Below, in pieces: positions 37,595 through 47,714 of a stretch of 64,000 nt of DNA. The notes under the pieces were generated by a model. That model saw nothing but the letters and a program-made list of their open reading frames with translations, was not told the DNA's origin and made no database searches. The number at the start of each line of letters is the position of its first letter. Positions within the stretch are counted from its first letter, which is position 1. This stretch comes from Planctomycetota bacterium (lineage in GTDB: Bacteria; Planctomycetota; PLA2). The stretch lies in assembly GCA_021776785.1 (NCBI GenBank), contig JAJFFF010000033.1:1-64000 (forward strand), written 5' to 3'. The translations under genes were made by a program, and so were the position numbers.

Positions 37595-38740
37595 CTACGA
37601 CAGAATCGATCGCATGATCTTGCCGTCCACGTGGTCCGACTTGACGCCGAGAAGCTCACACGCGGTCGGGCAGACATCAATCGACTTCATCGCGGACGAG
37701 ATCACGCGACCCTGCTTGAAATCGGGACCCGCACCGACCATCGCGACCTGCCGTAGCTGAGGCGTGTTGTCGCCGTGGTCGAGGCCGTTGCGCTGATTTA
37801 AGTTGCGATCGCGACCGAACTCCGGCAGCACCATGATCGTCGTCGAGTCGCGCAGGCTCGGATCCGCTTGGACCGAGTCCCACAACACGCCGAGTTGCTC
37901 GTCCGCGCGCTTGATCACGTTCTCATACGCGTTGAACGAACCGTGCGCGATATCGGCGTTTTGCAAAACGACGCCAAGCATCGTCGGCTTAAAAATTCGG
38001 AGCACGGAGACGGCGACCTGGATCGCGCGTGCGTCGCTCGAACCGGGACCGGTGATGCGCGCGGTCTTCCCCGCAATCTCTTGCAGGATGTAGCGCTGCA
38101 AACGATCGATCGTCTTCGCGTCGTTCTTGACGCCGCTCGCCATCGCGGGCGGCGGCTGCATCGCGTCGCGCAGTTTGCCGACCACTTCGATCTCTTTGTC
38201 AGTCGGCACGCTCGGACGCCCGAACGAGTCGATCACTTTGCGAAACTCGGTATTGAACACGCCGTCGGCATCGATCAGGTTCGCGCCGTACTTCTCGCCG
38301 AAGTCTTCGTGACCGCTGTACACGAGGTTGCGCTGTTGCGCGCCGCCGGATGTGGACAACCACACCATGTCGGCCGGCAACTGTGCGCCCTTGCGGACGT
38401 ACTCGAACACAGTCGGGTTCTCACCGCGTTCGTTCTCACGAATCCCGCGGAACTCGCGCTTGCCGGTAAAGATCGACATGGTCGCGCCGAAGTGGCCGTT
38501 GTTCATGACATCGATCTTGGGGCAGATGACACCCTGCTCCGCGATGCGCATGAGATTCGGTATGTTTGCCGGCTTCTCGATCGTCTCGCGGCTACGCACG
38601 CCGCCCGCGAACGCCACCATGACCACATGCTTGGTCTTGAACTTCTTTTTCGCAAACGCCGGAGAGGCCAACCAAGGCAGGCCCATCATGGCCACGCCCG
38701 ATCCCTTGAGAAATCCGCGGCGAGAATAGTCGATGCACAT
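37595..38740 (-). CDS. DUF1501-like alkaline phosphatase superfamily protein with Tat signal
   Basis: The 381 residues open with a twin-arginine signal (SRRGFLKGSGVAMMGLPWL) and a good ribosome binding site (GAGGAGCTGACT before ATG). The fold pattern resembles DUF1501/sulfatase-like proteins: VVMVAFAGGVRSRE, NNGHFGATMSIFTGKRE, TTIMVLPEFGRDRN and LDHGDNTPQLRQVAMVG, the last resembling the conserved DHG segment. The catalytic nucleophile of true phosphatases is not evident. DUF1501-like genes are commonly found next to PSD1/DUF1549-type haem proteins in planctomycetes, and that is the case here, 36 bases downstream of one. The biochemical role is unknown. Confidence 0.8.
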   Translation of the reverse strand: MCIDYSRRGFLKGSGVAMMGLPWLASPAFAKKKFKTKHVVMVAFAGGVRSRETIEKPANIPNLMRIAEQGVICPKIDVMNNGHFGATMSIFTGKREFRGIRENERGENPTVFEYVRKGAQLPADMVWLSTSGGAQQRNLVYSGHEDFGEKYGANLIDADGVFNTEFRKVIDSFGRPSVPTDKEIEVVGKLRDAMQPPPAMASGVKNDAKTIDRLQRYILQEIAGKTARITGPGSSDARAIQVAVSVLRIFKPTMLGVVLQNADIAHGSFNAYENVIKRADEQLGVLWDSVQADPSLRDSTTIMVLPEFGRDRNLNQRNGLDHGDNTPQLRQVAMVGAGPDFKQGRVISSAMKSIDVCPTACELLGVKSDHVDGKIMRSILS

Positions 38741-38776
38741 AGTCAGCTCCTCAAGACCGAAGTCGGATCCGGCACT

Positions 38777-40630
38777 CTAGTATCCCTGGTATTCGGCGCT
38801 GGAGATCAAAGTCCACAATATCACCCGCGGCGTCACGGCTGCATCTTTCTTTAACGCACCCACAAACGCCTTGGCCTCGCGTGGCGAGGGCTGGCGGGCC
38901 AAAAGTCGAATAAATTGCTCGTTTACGAACTGTTCCGGCGCCAGCGCGTTGGCCGGAAGCTGTCCCTGGCCCGATTCCATCAGCACTCGCCCCATCACGA
39001 GCCGGATCGGGGTCGGATCCGCCAGGCTGAGAAACGCGTTGCGGACGTTGCGAAGTTCCTCATACGTCGGGGTCCGATCCAAGATGTCGACAAAGAGCGA
39101 TCGGACGTACGGAATCTCCGGCTTGTTGCGGGCTAACTCCACGGCCTTTACGTACGCATCGCCCTTCAACCACTCGGTGAACAAGACGCGGTACGCGCGA
39201 GGGTCGGCGACGGCCCGCGCCACGGCGGCCTTCAGCGTCTTCGGGTCGATCTCGGTCTCGTGCAGATCTTTCCATAGCCGCTGGAGCATGTGCGTCGCGA
39301 ACTGATCTTGCGCAAACACGATCCGTACAAAGTCCGCCTGCGAACTGCCGGTCGTCTTAAACAACTTCGTCTTGTAGCCGTCGTACATCTTCTTGCCCGC
39401 TTTGAGGACCCGAAGATTGCGACGCTCCTGAACGACCGTGCCGAGGCACTGCTCCAACACGACCGTCACAAACGTGTCGTTGCCCGGGTTACGCGCGTTG
39501 AAGTATTGGCTGCGTACGATTTCCTGCACGGCCATCGGAATGGTCACCTGCGCGTTGGCCAGACGTTTCGGTAACGACGCCAATCTTCCTTCCTTGGGAC
39601 GGAAACGATCAAGCAACAGGAAGAAGTAGAGCTGCCGTTCGTACCAGGCATCCCACACTTCTTCGCGCTTCAACAACGCATCGACCATTTCGTCGTGCGT
39701 CGAGCCGTACCACTTCTCGACCTCGGCAAGGCGCGGCGTGCGCCACAGGAGGTCGATGTACAGCCGACGAATCAGGCGGAGGCGCTCCGGAACCAAGCGG
39801 CGCTTCCAAAGCGGCGGCAACTTCTTCTTGCCGTCGTTGGACATGGGCCCCGCCACCACCGGCGGGCGCACACCGCCCGCTAGGTTTGCAATGACCAACA
39901 TGTCCGCGCCTGCGGACCAAAGCGTGTCGTCGTGCACCGTCAACCGGATGCGATACGCACCGGGCTTGTTCACATGGAGCTGCGCAAGGCCGTCGTCGGA
40001 CGCCTTCAGGCGCGGACTGGCGCCGGACGGTCGATCGACAATCGCCCACGTGTATTGCAAGCCATCGCCGTCGGGGTCCGCGCTCAGCGTTCCGTCCAAC
40101 GACAGCGGCGCGCCGACTCGCATCCGCATGCGCTTGGGCAAGATGGCATCCGGCGGCCGGTTGGAGCGCGAGGCTCCAAGCGCGAACTCCTGCAGCGTCA
40201 CGAAATCCGAGTGGGTTTCGTTCGCGAAGATCGCGCCGCCGCCGTGAGCCTTCCCCCCCAACGATTTGGTCAGCAGCGCACTCGCCGCCGGTTCGCGCGG
40301 ATCGAGATAGCGCAGGGTCGCGCGAAAGTTTTCGCGCACCGTTTCCAACGACGGGCGATCTAGATTTTTGAGCGGCCGCAGAAGGTATCCGCCCGCGGAT
40401 TCAGCATCGGAATGACAGCCCGCACAGTGGCTATGAAGCAATGGCGCGGCGCGCTGATGAAAGTACAGGAGGTCCGGCACGACCACGCGCGCCAGGTCGG
40501 TGTCACCGGAGGGAGCGGCGGCGGGCGGATCGCCCATGGAATCGGCCCGGGCGACTCCCGATCCGCTCAGGCCAATCGTCGTGAAGACACCGAGCGCAAT
40601 CAGGATGGAGAGAGCCGAAATCCTTCGCAT
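38777..40630 (-). CDS. PSD1/DUF1549-like haem protein with PKD-like domain
   Basis: The 617 residues carry a signal peptide (MRRISALSILIALGVFTTIG) and one haem motif CAGCH at 69-73 in a setting typical of planctomycete cytochrome C (LLHSHCAGCHSDAESAGGY). Residues about 165-255 look like a PKD/Ig domain (SLDGTLSADPDGDGLQYTW). The C-terminal half is helical and ends PEQFVNEQFIRLLARQPSP...WTLISSAEYQGY, resembling the end of DUF1553/PSD1 proteins. It likely forms a unit with the downstream DUF1501-like protein and possibly with the multihaem cytochrome. Substrate unknown. Confidence 0.8.
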   Translation of the reverse strand: MRRISALSILIALGVFTTIGLSGSGVARADSMGDPPAAAPSGDTDLARVVVPDLLYFHQRAAPLLHSHCAGCHSDAESAGGYLLRPLKNLDRPSLETVRENFRATLRYLDPREPAASALLTKSLGGKAHGGGAIFANETHSDFVTLQEFALGASRSNRPPDAILPKRMRMRVGAPLSLDGTLSADPDGDGLQYTWAIVDRPSGASPRLKASDDGLAQLHVNKPGAYRIRLTVHDDTLWSAGADMLVIANLAGGVRPPVVAGPMSNDGKKKLPPLWKRRLVPERLRLIRRLYIDLLWRTPRLAEVEKWYGSTHDEMVDALLKREEVWDAWYERQLYFFLLLDRFRPKEGRLASLPKRLANAQVTIPMAVQEIVRSQYFNARNPGNDTFVTVVLEQCLGTVVQERRNLRVLKAGKKMYDGYKTKLFKTTGSSQADFVRIVFAQDQFATHMLQRLWKDLHETEIDPKTLKAAVARAVADPRAYRVLFTEWLKGDAYVKAVELARNKPEIPYVRSLFVDILDRTPTYEELRNVRNAFLSLADPTPIRLVMGRVLMESGQGQLPANALAPEQFVNEQFIRLLARQPSPREAKAFVGALKKDAAVTPRVILWTLISSAEYQGY

Positions 40631-40693
40631 CCACTACCTATGACGGCCCCAAGCGCGGACAAGTCGCGCCGCTCCTGGGGGTATCCCCGAATT

Positions 40694-42763
40694 TTACCCT
40701 ACTTCGACGTCAGAGCGGGACGACGGTTCTAAGCACGCACGGACGGCGGCGATGAGCGCATCGGGCCGAAACGGCTTCGCCAGAAAGCGTGTTCGGCCAT
40801 CGCCGATGGGTCGCGCGTCGTGCTCGGCGTGCCCGGAAATGACCATCACCGGCACGTTCGCGTCAATCTCACGCAGACGCTCGAACGTGTCGGCCCCGTT
40901 CAAGCCCGGCATGGTGACGTCCAGCAAAACCAGATCGACGCGGCCGACGCCGTGGGACCGCAGGAGTGCGATCCCCTCCGCGCCGTCCGCGGCACACAGA
41001 ACACGAAGCCCGGCCTGTTCCAACATCGCTTCGACGACCCGACGCACACCGTCCTCGTCATCAATGACGAGCACGGTTCCGGTGCCCGTCCATCTCCCGG
41101 TCCCGGCGCCAGCGTCCACGCCGTCCGAAAGCTCGCCGTTGGATGGGGACGCCGCCCGCGTCGTGGCCGGAAGCGACAACACAAACGTCGTACCGCGCCC
41201 GAGTTCGCTCTCGACATCAATCGCGCCGCCGTGGCCGAGCACGATTCCTTCGACGGCGGCCAGACCGAGTCCACGCCCCGCCTCCTTCGTCGTAAAAAAC
41301 GGATCGAAGATGCGTGCCGTGGTCGCCGAGTCCATCCCGCACCCGTTGTCCGACACCTCGACGCGCAACCAGGCAGGGCTCGGCGCGGGCCATTCCCTCA
41401 CGCGCACTTCGACCCAACGGTCGTCGCGATGCGCCGTGGCGTCGGCTGCGTTGGTCATGAGATTTATCAGCACCTGGCGTAGCTGTGTCTCGTCGGCTTC
41501 GATCGCGGGCAACTCGAGTGCAGCGTCGATTCGAATATCCACCTCACTCACGATCGAGCTGGGAATAAGGCGAATCGCTTCGGCAATGAGATCGGTCAAC
41601 GAAACGACGGTGCGCCCCCCTTCCGCGCGCCCGGCGTAGGCAAGAAGTTGCTGCGTCAACTCCGCGCCGCGTTCGGCCGCGTTCTGAATCTCAACCAGCC
41701 GTTTGTGCAACGGCGACCCCGCATCCACGGCCCGCTCCGCGAGGCCGGCGCGGCCCAGGATGCCGGTCAACAGATTGTTGAAGTCGTGGGCGATGCCCCC
41801 CGCCAGGACGCCGAGACTTTCAAGTTTTTGGCGCCGACGCAGCGCGGCCTCGGCGCGTCGCCACTCCGTCACGTCGCGGGATAACGCAATCACGCCTTCG
41901 ACGGCGCCGGTCGGGCCGAGAAGGGGACTCTTGTGCACGAGGCAACGCCGCGGCTCTCCGTGCGCGCCGCTGTACTCCTGCTCGTAGAGCAAGGTCTCCC
42001 CCGTTTCCATCACGATCCGGTCTTTCTTGACGTGGAACGCGGCGTCGGTCGGGTTGTAAATTTCGGCGTCGGTCTTGCCGATCATGTCGGCTTGGGGGCA
42101 CCCTGCCGACTCCGCTTCGGTCGAATTGACGAGGAGGTAGCGACCCTCGGCATCTTTGGCGGAAACCTGGTCTTTGGAGCCCTCGATCACGCTGCGCAGA
42201 AGCGCCGCGTTGGTCGCGGCTTCGTGCGAAAGGCGATCGCAGCTGAGCGCGATGCCCGCGAGGTGCCCTGCAGTTTTCAACGTCGCAAGCTCGGCCGGCG
42301 TCGGAGCGCCGGGCTTGTGGCGTGTCACGCCAAACGTTCCAAGAACGCCCTCGCGCGCCTCGGCGAAGACAGGAACCGACCAGCAAGACCCGATGTTGTA
42401 CTTTTCAACAAGTGGGCGCAGTTGTACCCAATGCGGGTCGGTCCTCGTGTCCTCAGCGACAACGAGCTCGCCGGTGGACGCAGCTACGCCGCACACGCCG
42501 ATGAGCGCTTCCGCCATCATGTTGTCCAGTGTTGCGACCACATCAGGCGGCAGGCAAGGCGCCGCTTCGATGGTGAGCACGCCTGATTCCGGATCGAGGC
42601 GCATGATCGAACAAATCGAACCGTCGATCCGCTGCTCCACGAGATGACATAACGCTGTCAGGATCTGCGAAAGCGGCTCCCGACGCGCGATCCGCTCCAC
42701 AACGTGACGATAGAGCTCTGTGACGTCTCTTTCGGAACCACTACTGCCGCTCGCCGTCGTCAT
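40694..42763 (-). CDS. Hybrid histidine kinase: GAF-PAS-HisKA-HATPase-REC
   Basis: Start at ATG 42763 (an upstream TTG at 42784 is in frame), 689 residues, no membrane segment, so cytoplasmic. GAF domain about 25-180 (DGSICSIMRLDPESGVLTIEAAP), PAS about 185-300 (KDAEGRYLLVNSTEAE, ending VIALSRDVTEWRRAE), H-box GGIAHDFNNLLTG with H about 328, then N, G1 (DNGCGMD) and G2 (GRGLGLAAVEGI) boxes and a C-terminal receiver (VLVIDDEDGVRR, acceptor D about 615 in LVLLDVTMPG). No separate output regulator is adjacent. It ends 63 bases before the PSD1-like gene. Confidence 0.93.
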   Translation of the reverse strand: MTTASGSSGSERDVTELYRHVVERIARREPLSQILTALCHLVEQRIDGSICSIMRLDPESGVLTIEAAPCLPPDVVATLDNMMAEALIGVCGVAASTGELVVAEDTRTDPHWVQLRPLVEKYNIGSCWSVPVFAEAREGVLGTFGVTRHKPGAPTPAELATLKTAGHLAGIALSCDRLSHEAATNAALLRSVIEGSKDQVSAKDAEGRYLLVNSTEAESAGCPQADMIGKTDAEIYNPTDAAFHVKKDRIVMETGETLLYEQEYSGAHGEPRRCLVHKSPLLGPTGAVEGVIALSRDVTEWRRAEAALRRRQKLESLGVLAGGIAHDFNNLLTGILGRAGLAERAVDAGSPLHKRLVEIQNAAERGAELTQQLLAYAGRAEGGRTVVSLTDLIAEAIRLIPSSIVSEVDIRIDAALELPAIEADETQLRQVLINLMTNAADATAHRDDRWVEVRVREWPAPSPAWLRVEVSDNGCGMDSATTARIFDPFFTTKEAGRGLGLAAVEGIVLGHGGAIDVESELGRGTTFVLSLPATTRAASPSNGELSDGVDAGAGTGRWTGTGTVLVIDDEDGVRRVVEAMLEQAGLRVLCAADGAEGIALLRSHGVGRVDLVLLDVTMPGLNGADTFERLREIDANVPVMVISGHAEHDARPIGDGRTRFLAKPFRPDALIAAVRACLEPSSRSDVEVG

Positions 42764-42820
42764 TGCCCGAGAAGCATAGGCCAAATCGCTCTTCTGCGAT
42801 AGGACGCCCCGCTCGCTGTT

Positions 42821-43207
42821 TTATTGCGGCGGGAAGTCGACGCGAAGTTGCTTGTGCAGGCGTTCGTGAACGAGGCGGCCCTTCCACTGGATGCCAGCGG
42901 AGCGACCCGAAATCGCGGTCACGCGGATGTAGCCCTCGGCCGGCGCCTTCTCGAGACGCACGTGCATCTCGATGCTCTGCTCGCCGATGTCGTCGCCCTT
43001 GCGGTAAGCCTGCAACATCGTCTGGTCCGAATTCCAAGACATCTGAAAATTGCGCTTCGCACAGAAGTCGGTCACCGCGGTCACCACTTCGTCGTGGCGC
43101 GCCTCGTAGTCCGACGGGCGCGCCTTGCCCCACGCTTCGCCGGATTGCACTTGTCCGGTCGTCGTGCCGCAAGCGGCGACCATCACCATCAACAGTAGAG
43201 TTCTCAT
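42821..43207 (-). CDS. Small lipoprotein of unknown function
   Basis: An ATG at 43207 after GAGAGGTGAGGC opens a lipoprotein signal (MRTLLLMVMVAACG, Cys13). The 128-residue product has one mature alpha/beta domain with no recognisable motif. It lies between sucD (156 bases upstream) and the hybrid kinase, all on the minus strand. Nothing in the sequence links it to either neighbour. Confidence 0.7.
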   Translation of the reverse strand: MRTLLLMVMVAACGTTTGQVQSGEAWGKARPSDYEARHDEVVTAVTDFCAKRNFQMSWNSDQTMLQAYRKGDDIGEQSIEMHVRLEKAPAEGYIRVTAISGRSAGIQWKGRLVHERLHKQLRVDFPPQ

Positions 43208-43363
43208 GCCTCACCTCTCAAGTTCCAACACGTGAAACGTTGGTCGGTCGCCTGCGCAAACAGGAGACCAGACGATCCGGGCGCAACCGTGCAGCGCGTT
43301 GCTCCCGTGTTCTGTCCCGACTGCGAGCCACACCGTCCGCTATCGAGGACGGTGGCGACCCGA

Positions 43364-44242
43364 TTAGCTCTTTGCACCGAGTGATTCCGCCATCGCCGCG
43401 CCAATGTCGGCCGGCGAATCGACCACGCGCACGCCCGCCGCCGCGAGCGCTTTTTTCTTGTCTTCCGCTTTGCCGGAGCCGCCCGCGATGATCGCGCCCG
43501 CGTGCCCCATCCGTTTGCCCGGCGGTGCTGTGGCGCCCGCGATGAAACTGACGACGGGCTTGTCGCCCATGTTGTCGGCAATCCAGGCGGCGGCTTGCTC
43601 TTCCGCCGTGCCCCCGATCTCGCCGATCATGACGACCGCATCGGTGTCCGGATCCCTCTGAAAAAGCTCCAAGCACGCGACAAAATCCATGCCCTGGATC
43701 GGGTCGCCGCCGATGCCGATACACGTGCTCTGGCCCAGTCCGCGCGCGCTCAGCTGCCAGACCGCTTCGTACGTCAGCGTTCCCGAACGGGAGATGACGC
43801 CGACGCGACCGGGGTTGTGAATGTAGCCGGGCATGATGCCGATTTTGCACGCGCCCGGCGTGATGATGCCGGGGCAGTTGGGACCGATCAAGCGTGCGCC
43901 GGTTTCGGCCAGCACTCGCTTGACCTTCACCATGTCGAGCACCGGAATGCCCTCGGTGATGGCCACGACCAACTCGATGCCGGCGATCGCGGCTTCACAG
44001 ATCGCGTCCGCTGCGTACGGCGCAGGCACAAAGATCAGCGAACAGTTGGCACCCGTTTCCGCGCGCGCTTCCGCGACCGCGTGAAACATCGGTACGCCTT
44101 CCCACGCCGAACCGCCGGCGCCCGGCTTCACGCCGGCCACGACGTTGGTGCCGTATTCGCGGCATCGGGCGGTGTGAAACTTGCCCGCGGAGCCAAGCCC
44201 CTGCACGAGCACTTTGGTGTCTTTGTTAACCAAGACGCTCAT
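43364..44242 (-). CDS. sucD: Succinyl-CoA synthetase (ADP-forming) alpha subunit
   Basis: TCA cycle enzyme converting succinyl-CoA to succinate with nucleotide phosphorylation. The 292 residues include the phospho-His motif [29 protein letters not shown] and the CoA-site [10 protein letters not shown]. The N-terminal CoA-binding loop reads [11 protein letters not shown], where the family usually has QGxTGKQGTFH. The ATG overlaps the sucC stop (ATGA), as expected for subunits made in equal amounts. A malate-CoA ligase subunit is an alternative from the same family. Confidence 0.93.
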   Translation of the reverse strand: MSVLVNKDTKVLVQGLGSAGKFHTARCREYGTNVVAGVKPGAGGSAWEGVPMFHAVAEARAETGANCSLIFVPAPYAADAICEAAIAGIELVVAITEGIPVLDMVKVKRVLAETGARLIGPNCPGIITPGACKIGIMPGYIHNPGRVGVISRSGTLTYEAVWQLSARGLGQSTCIGIGGDPIQGMDFVACLELFQRDPDTDAVVMIGEIGGTAEEQAAAWIADNMGDKPVVSFIAGATAPPGKRMGHAGAIIAGGSGKAEDKKKALAAAGVRVVDSPADIGAAMAESLGAKS

Positions 44243-45390
44243 CGGGCCGCCTCCACTGCCTTGTGCGCTGCATCGGTCATGTCGGTCGCGGTGATAATCG
44301 GCAAGCCGGACTCGGCCAGGAGTTGCCGGCCGCGTTCGACGTTCGTTCCTTCTAACCGGACCACGAGCGGCACCTTGAGATCGACCGCTTTCACGGCGCC
44401 GAGCACGCCCTCGGCGATGAGGTCGCACTTCACAATGCCACCAAAGATGTTGACGAGGATCGCTTTGACGCTCGGATCCTGGCAGATGATTTTGAATGCC
44501 TCGGTCACGCGTTCCACCGACGCGCCGCCGCCGACGTCCAAGAAATTGGCCGGGCTGCCGCCGTGGTGCTGGATGATGTCCATCGTGCCCATCGCGAGTC
44601 CGGCGCCGTTGACCATGCAACCGATCGAGCCGTCTAGATTGACGTAGCTCAGGTTGTGTGCGGCCGCGCGCGCTTCCGCCTCGTCCTCTTCATCGGCATC
44701 GCGCAACGACTCGATGTTGGGGTGCCGATAGAGCGCGTTGTCGTCGAAGTTGACCTTGCCGTCGAGCGCGAGCACGCGCCCGTCGTCGAGTTCCACGAGC
44801 GGGTTCACTTCGGCCAGCGAGCAGTCGTAGTGCAAGAACAAGCGCGCGAGGTTGCGCACGGCTTTCGCGCAATCCTTGGCCGCGGATCCGCTCAGGCCCA
44901 ATCGATACGCGATCGAGTTGGCTTGAAAGCTCCGTAAGCCTTCGTACGGGTGCAGCGGCTCTTTGATCAGTTGGTCCTGCGGGACGCTCTCGATCTCGAC
45001 GCCGCCCTCGGTGCTCGCGATAAACACGGGACCGCCGTGCGCGCGGTCCACCGCGATCGCAGCATAAAACTCGCGCGAGATCGACAAGCCCTCTTCGACC
45101 AACAGGCGACGGACGACGCGACCCTCTGGGCCGGTCTGATGCGTCACGAGTGTCGAGCCGAGAATGGCCCGCGCATGCTCAAGCGCCTCCGCCTTGGAAT
45201 GGGCCACGCGGACACCGCCCGCCTTGCCGCGCCCGCCCGCGTGAATCTGCGCCTTGACGACGCACACGTCGCCCGGCAGTTCGTCACAAGCCGCACCGAC
45301 CTCTTTGAGCGTGCGACAGGCCACGCCGTCCGGCACCGGGATGCCGAACTCGCGGAACAGGCTTTTCGCCTGGAATTCGTGGATATTCAT
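44239..45390 (-). CDS. sucC: Succinyl-CoA synthetase (ADP-forming) beta subunit
   Basis: ATP-grasp subunit partner of SucD. The 383 residues show [85 protein letters not shown] and [15 protein letters not shown], matching the family along the whole length. It heads a two-gene unit with sucD, 184 bases downstream of the lipoprotein gene at 45575-46210. Confidence 0.96.
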   Translation of the reverse strand: MNIHEFQAKSLFREFGIPVPDGVACRTLKEVGAACDELPGDVCVVKAQIHAGGRGKAGGVRVAHSKAEALEHARAILGSTLVTHQTGPEGRVVRRLLVEEGLSISREFYAAIAVDRAHGGPVFIASTEGGVEIESVPQDQLIKEPLHPYEGLRSFQANSIAYRLGLSGSAAKDCAKAVRNLARLFLHYDCSLAEVNPLVELDDGRVLALDGKVNFDDNALYRHPNIESLRDADEEDEAEARAAAHNLSYVNLDGSIGCMVNGAGLAMGTMDIIQHHGGSPANFLDVGGGASVERVTEAFKIICQDPSVKAILVNIFGGIVKCDLIAEGVLGAVKAVDLKVPLVVRLEGTNVERGRQLLAESGLPIITATDMTDAAHKAVEAAR

Positions 45391-45574
45391 AGGACCGGGG
45401 CACGGTAACTGAGCCGCCAGGGCGCGGCAAGCTACCGGCGAATTCCCCGGTCCCCTCGGAGCTGTCTAAGATCTGACCGGGCGCGGCCCGCTGCGCCACC
45501 GCTCTTCGCCCTCGGTACGACGGCCCTTTGTCGGCCGGCCCGTAGTCGTTCGGGCCACTTCCGGGCCCGTTCCG

Positions 45575-46210
45575 CTATCCGATCGAGGTGCGGTGCAGGT
45601 ACTCCTGCTTTTCTTCGCTGTAGATCAGCTCGGAACGCAGGTGAAGCGAGGGCTTGTTGTGCTGCAAGCGCCCTGTGACCCACATCATGACGTCGCCCAC
45701 GCTATTTTTGGCCAAGACATCGAGGTAGATGGGGCGATCTTTGTTCTTCGAGTTGCGTAGATAGATGCGGATCTCTCGGTACGCCCGAATCTCCAGTCCA
45801 CTCGCGCCGAAATAGACCCGCGGCAACAGGTTGGGGTCGAGATTGGTCTTTTGATCGCGGATCGAGTTCTTGAGAATCACGACGCGCGTTCCGTCCTTGA
45901 GCCGCTTCATCTCGCGGTCCACGTAGCGCAGGTCGCGGGTGTAGCCCAACTGCTGCTCAAAGAACTGGGCGGTCGTGTTGATCCGCACGAACTCGGCGGC
46001 GATCACGCGGCGCGTTTCTAAGACAAACCGGCGCACCGGCTCCAGCTCGTCGGGCCGAATCGTGACCGTGTCCTCGTCAGCGGCCGCTTCCGCCGCCGCT
46101 TTCGGATCTTTTTTCTTCGCGTCCAGCGTATCGACAGGCTCCTTGCGGTCCGGCGTCGTTTGGCAAGCGCAGAGCAGAAGCGTAAGGAGAAAATAAGTTC
46201 GGTTCAGCAT
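45575..46210 (-). CDS. Putative lipoprotein of unknown function
   Basis: The ATG at 46210 sits after GAGGTCTACC; an ATG 12 bases upstream is less likely because the ribosome binding site lies inside it. The signal MLNRTYFLLTLLLCAC gives a lipidated Cys16. After an acidic/Lys-rich linker, the folded part (about 60-211) alternates strands and ends in RLQHNKPSLHLRSELIYS. The family is not recognised; it has the look of the YcfL-type small lipoproteins. It is divergent from the Mla operon, 67 bases apart. Confidence 0.7.
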   Translation of the reverse strand: MLNRTYFLLTLLLCACQTTPDRKEPVDTLDAKKKDPKAAAEAAADEDTVTIRPDELEPVRRFVLETRRVIAAEFVRINTTAQFFEQQLGYTRDLRYVDREMKRLKDGTRVVILKNSIRDQKTNLDPNLLPRVYFGASGLEIRAYREIRIYLRNSKNKDRPIYLDVLAKNSVGDVMMWVTGRLQHNKPSLHLRSELIYSEEKQEYLHRTSIG

Positions 46211-46277
46211 GGTAGACCTCATCTAATCCTTCGGCGCCACGCGTCCCCGTCCGTAGCCCCAAGGACAATGCCCACTC

Positions 46278-47711
46278 ATGCTCCGTCTCTCCTTCTTAGC
46301 GCTGCTGCTGGCGCTCGCGGCTGTTTCGTGCGCGTCCACGTCGCAGCGGGCGGACCCATCGGGCGCGCCGGGCGAGCTTGAGACGGCGGACCAACAACCC
46401 AAAACCGGCGCGGGCAGCGACTCCGATGGTGCGAGCGGACCGCAAGCGCGCCGGCCGTTGAGCCTGTTCCACGACCGGCGGATCGAGCCGAGCCGGTATG
46501 GCGACGGCGACAACGAGATCAGCCAGATCCGGCCGTTTTACTGGAAGAGCAAGGGGCCGCGGGGCACGCGCATCAACATCTTGGGGCCGTTCATCCGGTA
46601 CCGCGAGAATGCGTCGTACCGTCGGCTCGACATCTTGCCCAACATTCACTACAGCGCGCGGCACTCGCCGGCGGACGAACGCATGTGGTGGTTCATTTTG
46701 TTTCCCCTCGCGTTCTTAGGGCACGACGACTTCTTGGTGTTGCCTTTTGGTGGCGTGTCGCACGGGCTTTTGGGGTTGGACGAAGTCATGTTGGTGACGC
46801 CGTTTTACGCGCGCACAAAAACGATTAGCCACCACCCCACCGATCCCGACGTGTTTACGGTGCGCCACGTCATGTTTCCGCTCATCGCGTGGGGCTCGGA
46901 CGGGAAGCCGGGCGGGCGCCGCAAGTTTCGCGTCGCGCCGTTTTACGGCAAACAGAAGTGGCGCGACGGGGCGGAGTCGGGCTTTGTGATGTGGCCGTTT
47001 TACAACTGGCGCAAGCACGGGGAAGCGCGCTCGTACTTTGTGTTTCCGTTCTACGGAAGAGCAACCACGCCAACGCGGCGCGAGACGTCGATCATGTTTC
47101 CGATCTACAACCGCGTCGAGGATCTGCGCACCGGCGCCACGGACACGGCGGTGTATCCGTTCTGGCGGCGCACGCGCGGCAGCGAATCGGTTGACATTCG
47201 GCGCGCGTGGCCGATCACCGAGTATCGCCGCTTTGGCTGGAACACCGAAGAGTATGTCGCGTGGCCGATCTGGCGTCGCGCGTACCGCGACGACGGTGTC
47301 GAGTTCGCGAAACTCACCTGGGTCGCGCCGTTTTACCGGCGCGTCGAAGGCGTCGATCGCAAGGACGGCCGGCACCGGAAAAAGACAATTCTGTGGCCGA
47401 TCGGGCGCTGGGAAAAGGCGCGCGACGGGACGCGGGAAGTGGCCTTCCCGGCGCTTTCGCCGTTTGACTCCCCCGAGCTGCGCGAGTTCGCGGAACCCAT
47501 CCGGCCGTTCGTCAGCCTGTATCACCGCAAGATCAAACCGAACGGCACGCGCGAAGCGTCCGCGCTCTTCGGTTTGGTGCAAACGCGGCGCGATCGCGTC
47601 GCCAAGACCAAAAAGGTCCGCATCCTGGGAGGACTCCTCGGATGGGATCGCACGCCCCAGGGCCGCCATCTTCGTCTTTTATGGGCGCTACGCTTGCGCC
47701 TGGGTAAATAG
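46278..47711 (+). CDS. Aromatic-proline-repeat lipoprotein leading the mla operon
   Basis: The 477 residues start with a lipoprotein signal (MLRLSFLALLLALAAVSC, Cys18). The mature part repeats short strands built around an aromatic-Pro-aromatic core: IRPFYW, VTPFYAR, VMFPLIAW, VAPFYGK, VMWPFYNW, YFVFPFYGR, SIMFPIYN, TAVYPFWRR, YVAWPIWRR, WVAPFYRR and TILWPIGRW. This gives about a dozen repeats of 25-35 residues, consistent with a beta barrel or propeller. It is 3 bases upstream of mlaE, so it is likely part of the lipid transport system. No enzymatic residues are apparent. Confidence 0.8.
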   Translation: MLRLSFLALLLALAAVSCASTSQRADPSGAPGELETADQQPKTGAGSDSDGASGPQARRPLSLFHDRRIEPSRYGDGDNEISQIRPFYWKSKGPRGTRINILGPFIRYRENASYRRLDILPNIHYSARHSPADERMWWFILFPLAFLGHDDFLVLPFGGVSHGLLGLDEVMLVTPFYARTKTISHHPTDPDVFTVRHVMFPLIAWGSDGKPGGRRKFRVAPFYGKQKWRDGAESGFVMWPFYNWRKHGEARSYFVFPFYGRATTPTRRETSIMFPIYNRVEDLRTGATDTAVYPFWRRTRGSESVDIRRAWPITEYRRFGWNTEEYVAWPIWRRAYRDDGVEFAKLTWVAPFYRRVEGVDRKDGRHRKKTILWPIGRWEKARDGTREVAFPALSPFDSPELREFAEPIRPFVSLYHRKIKPNGTREASALFGLVQTRRDRVAKTKKVRILGGLLGWDRTPQGRHLRLLWALRLRLGK

Positions 47712-47714
47712 CGC

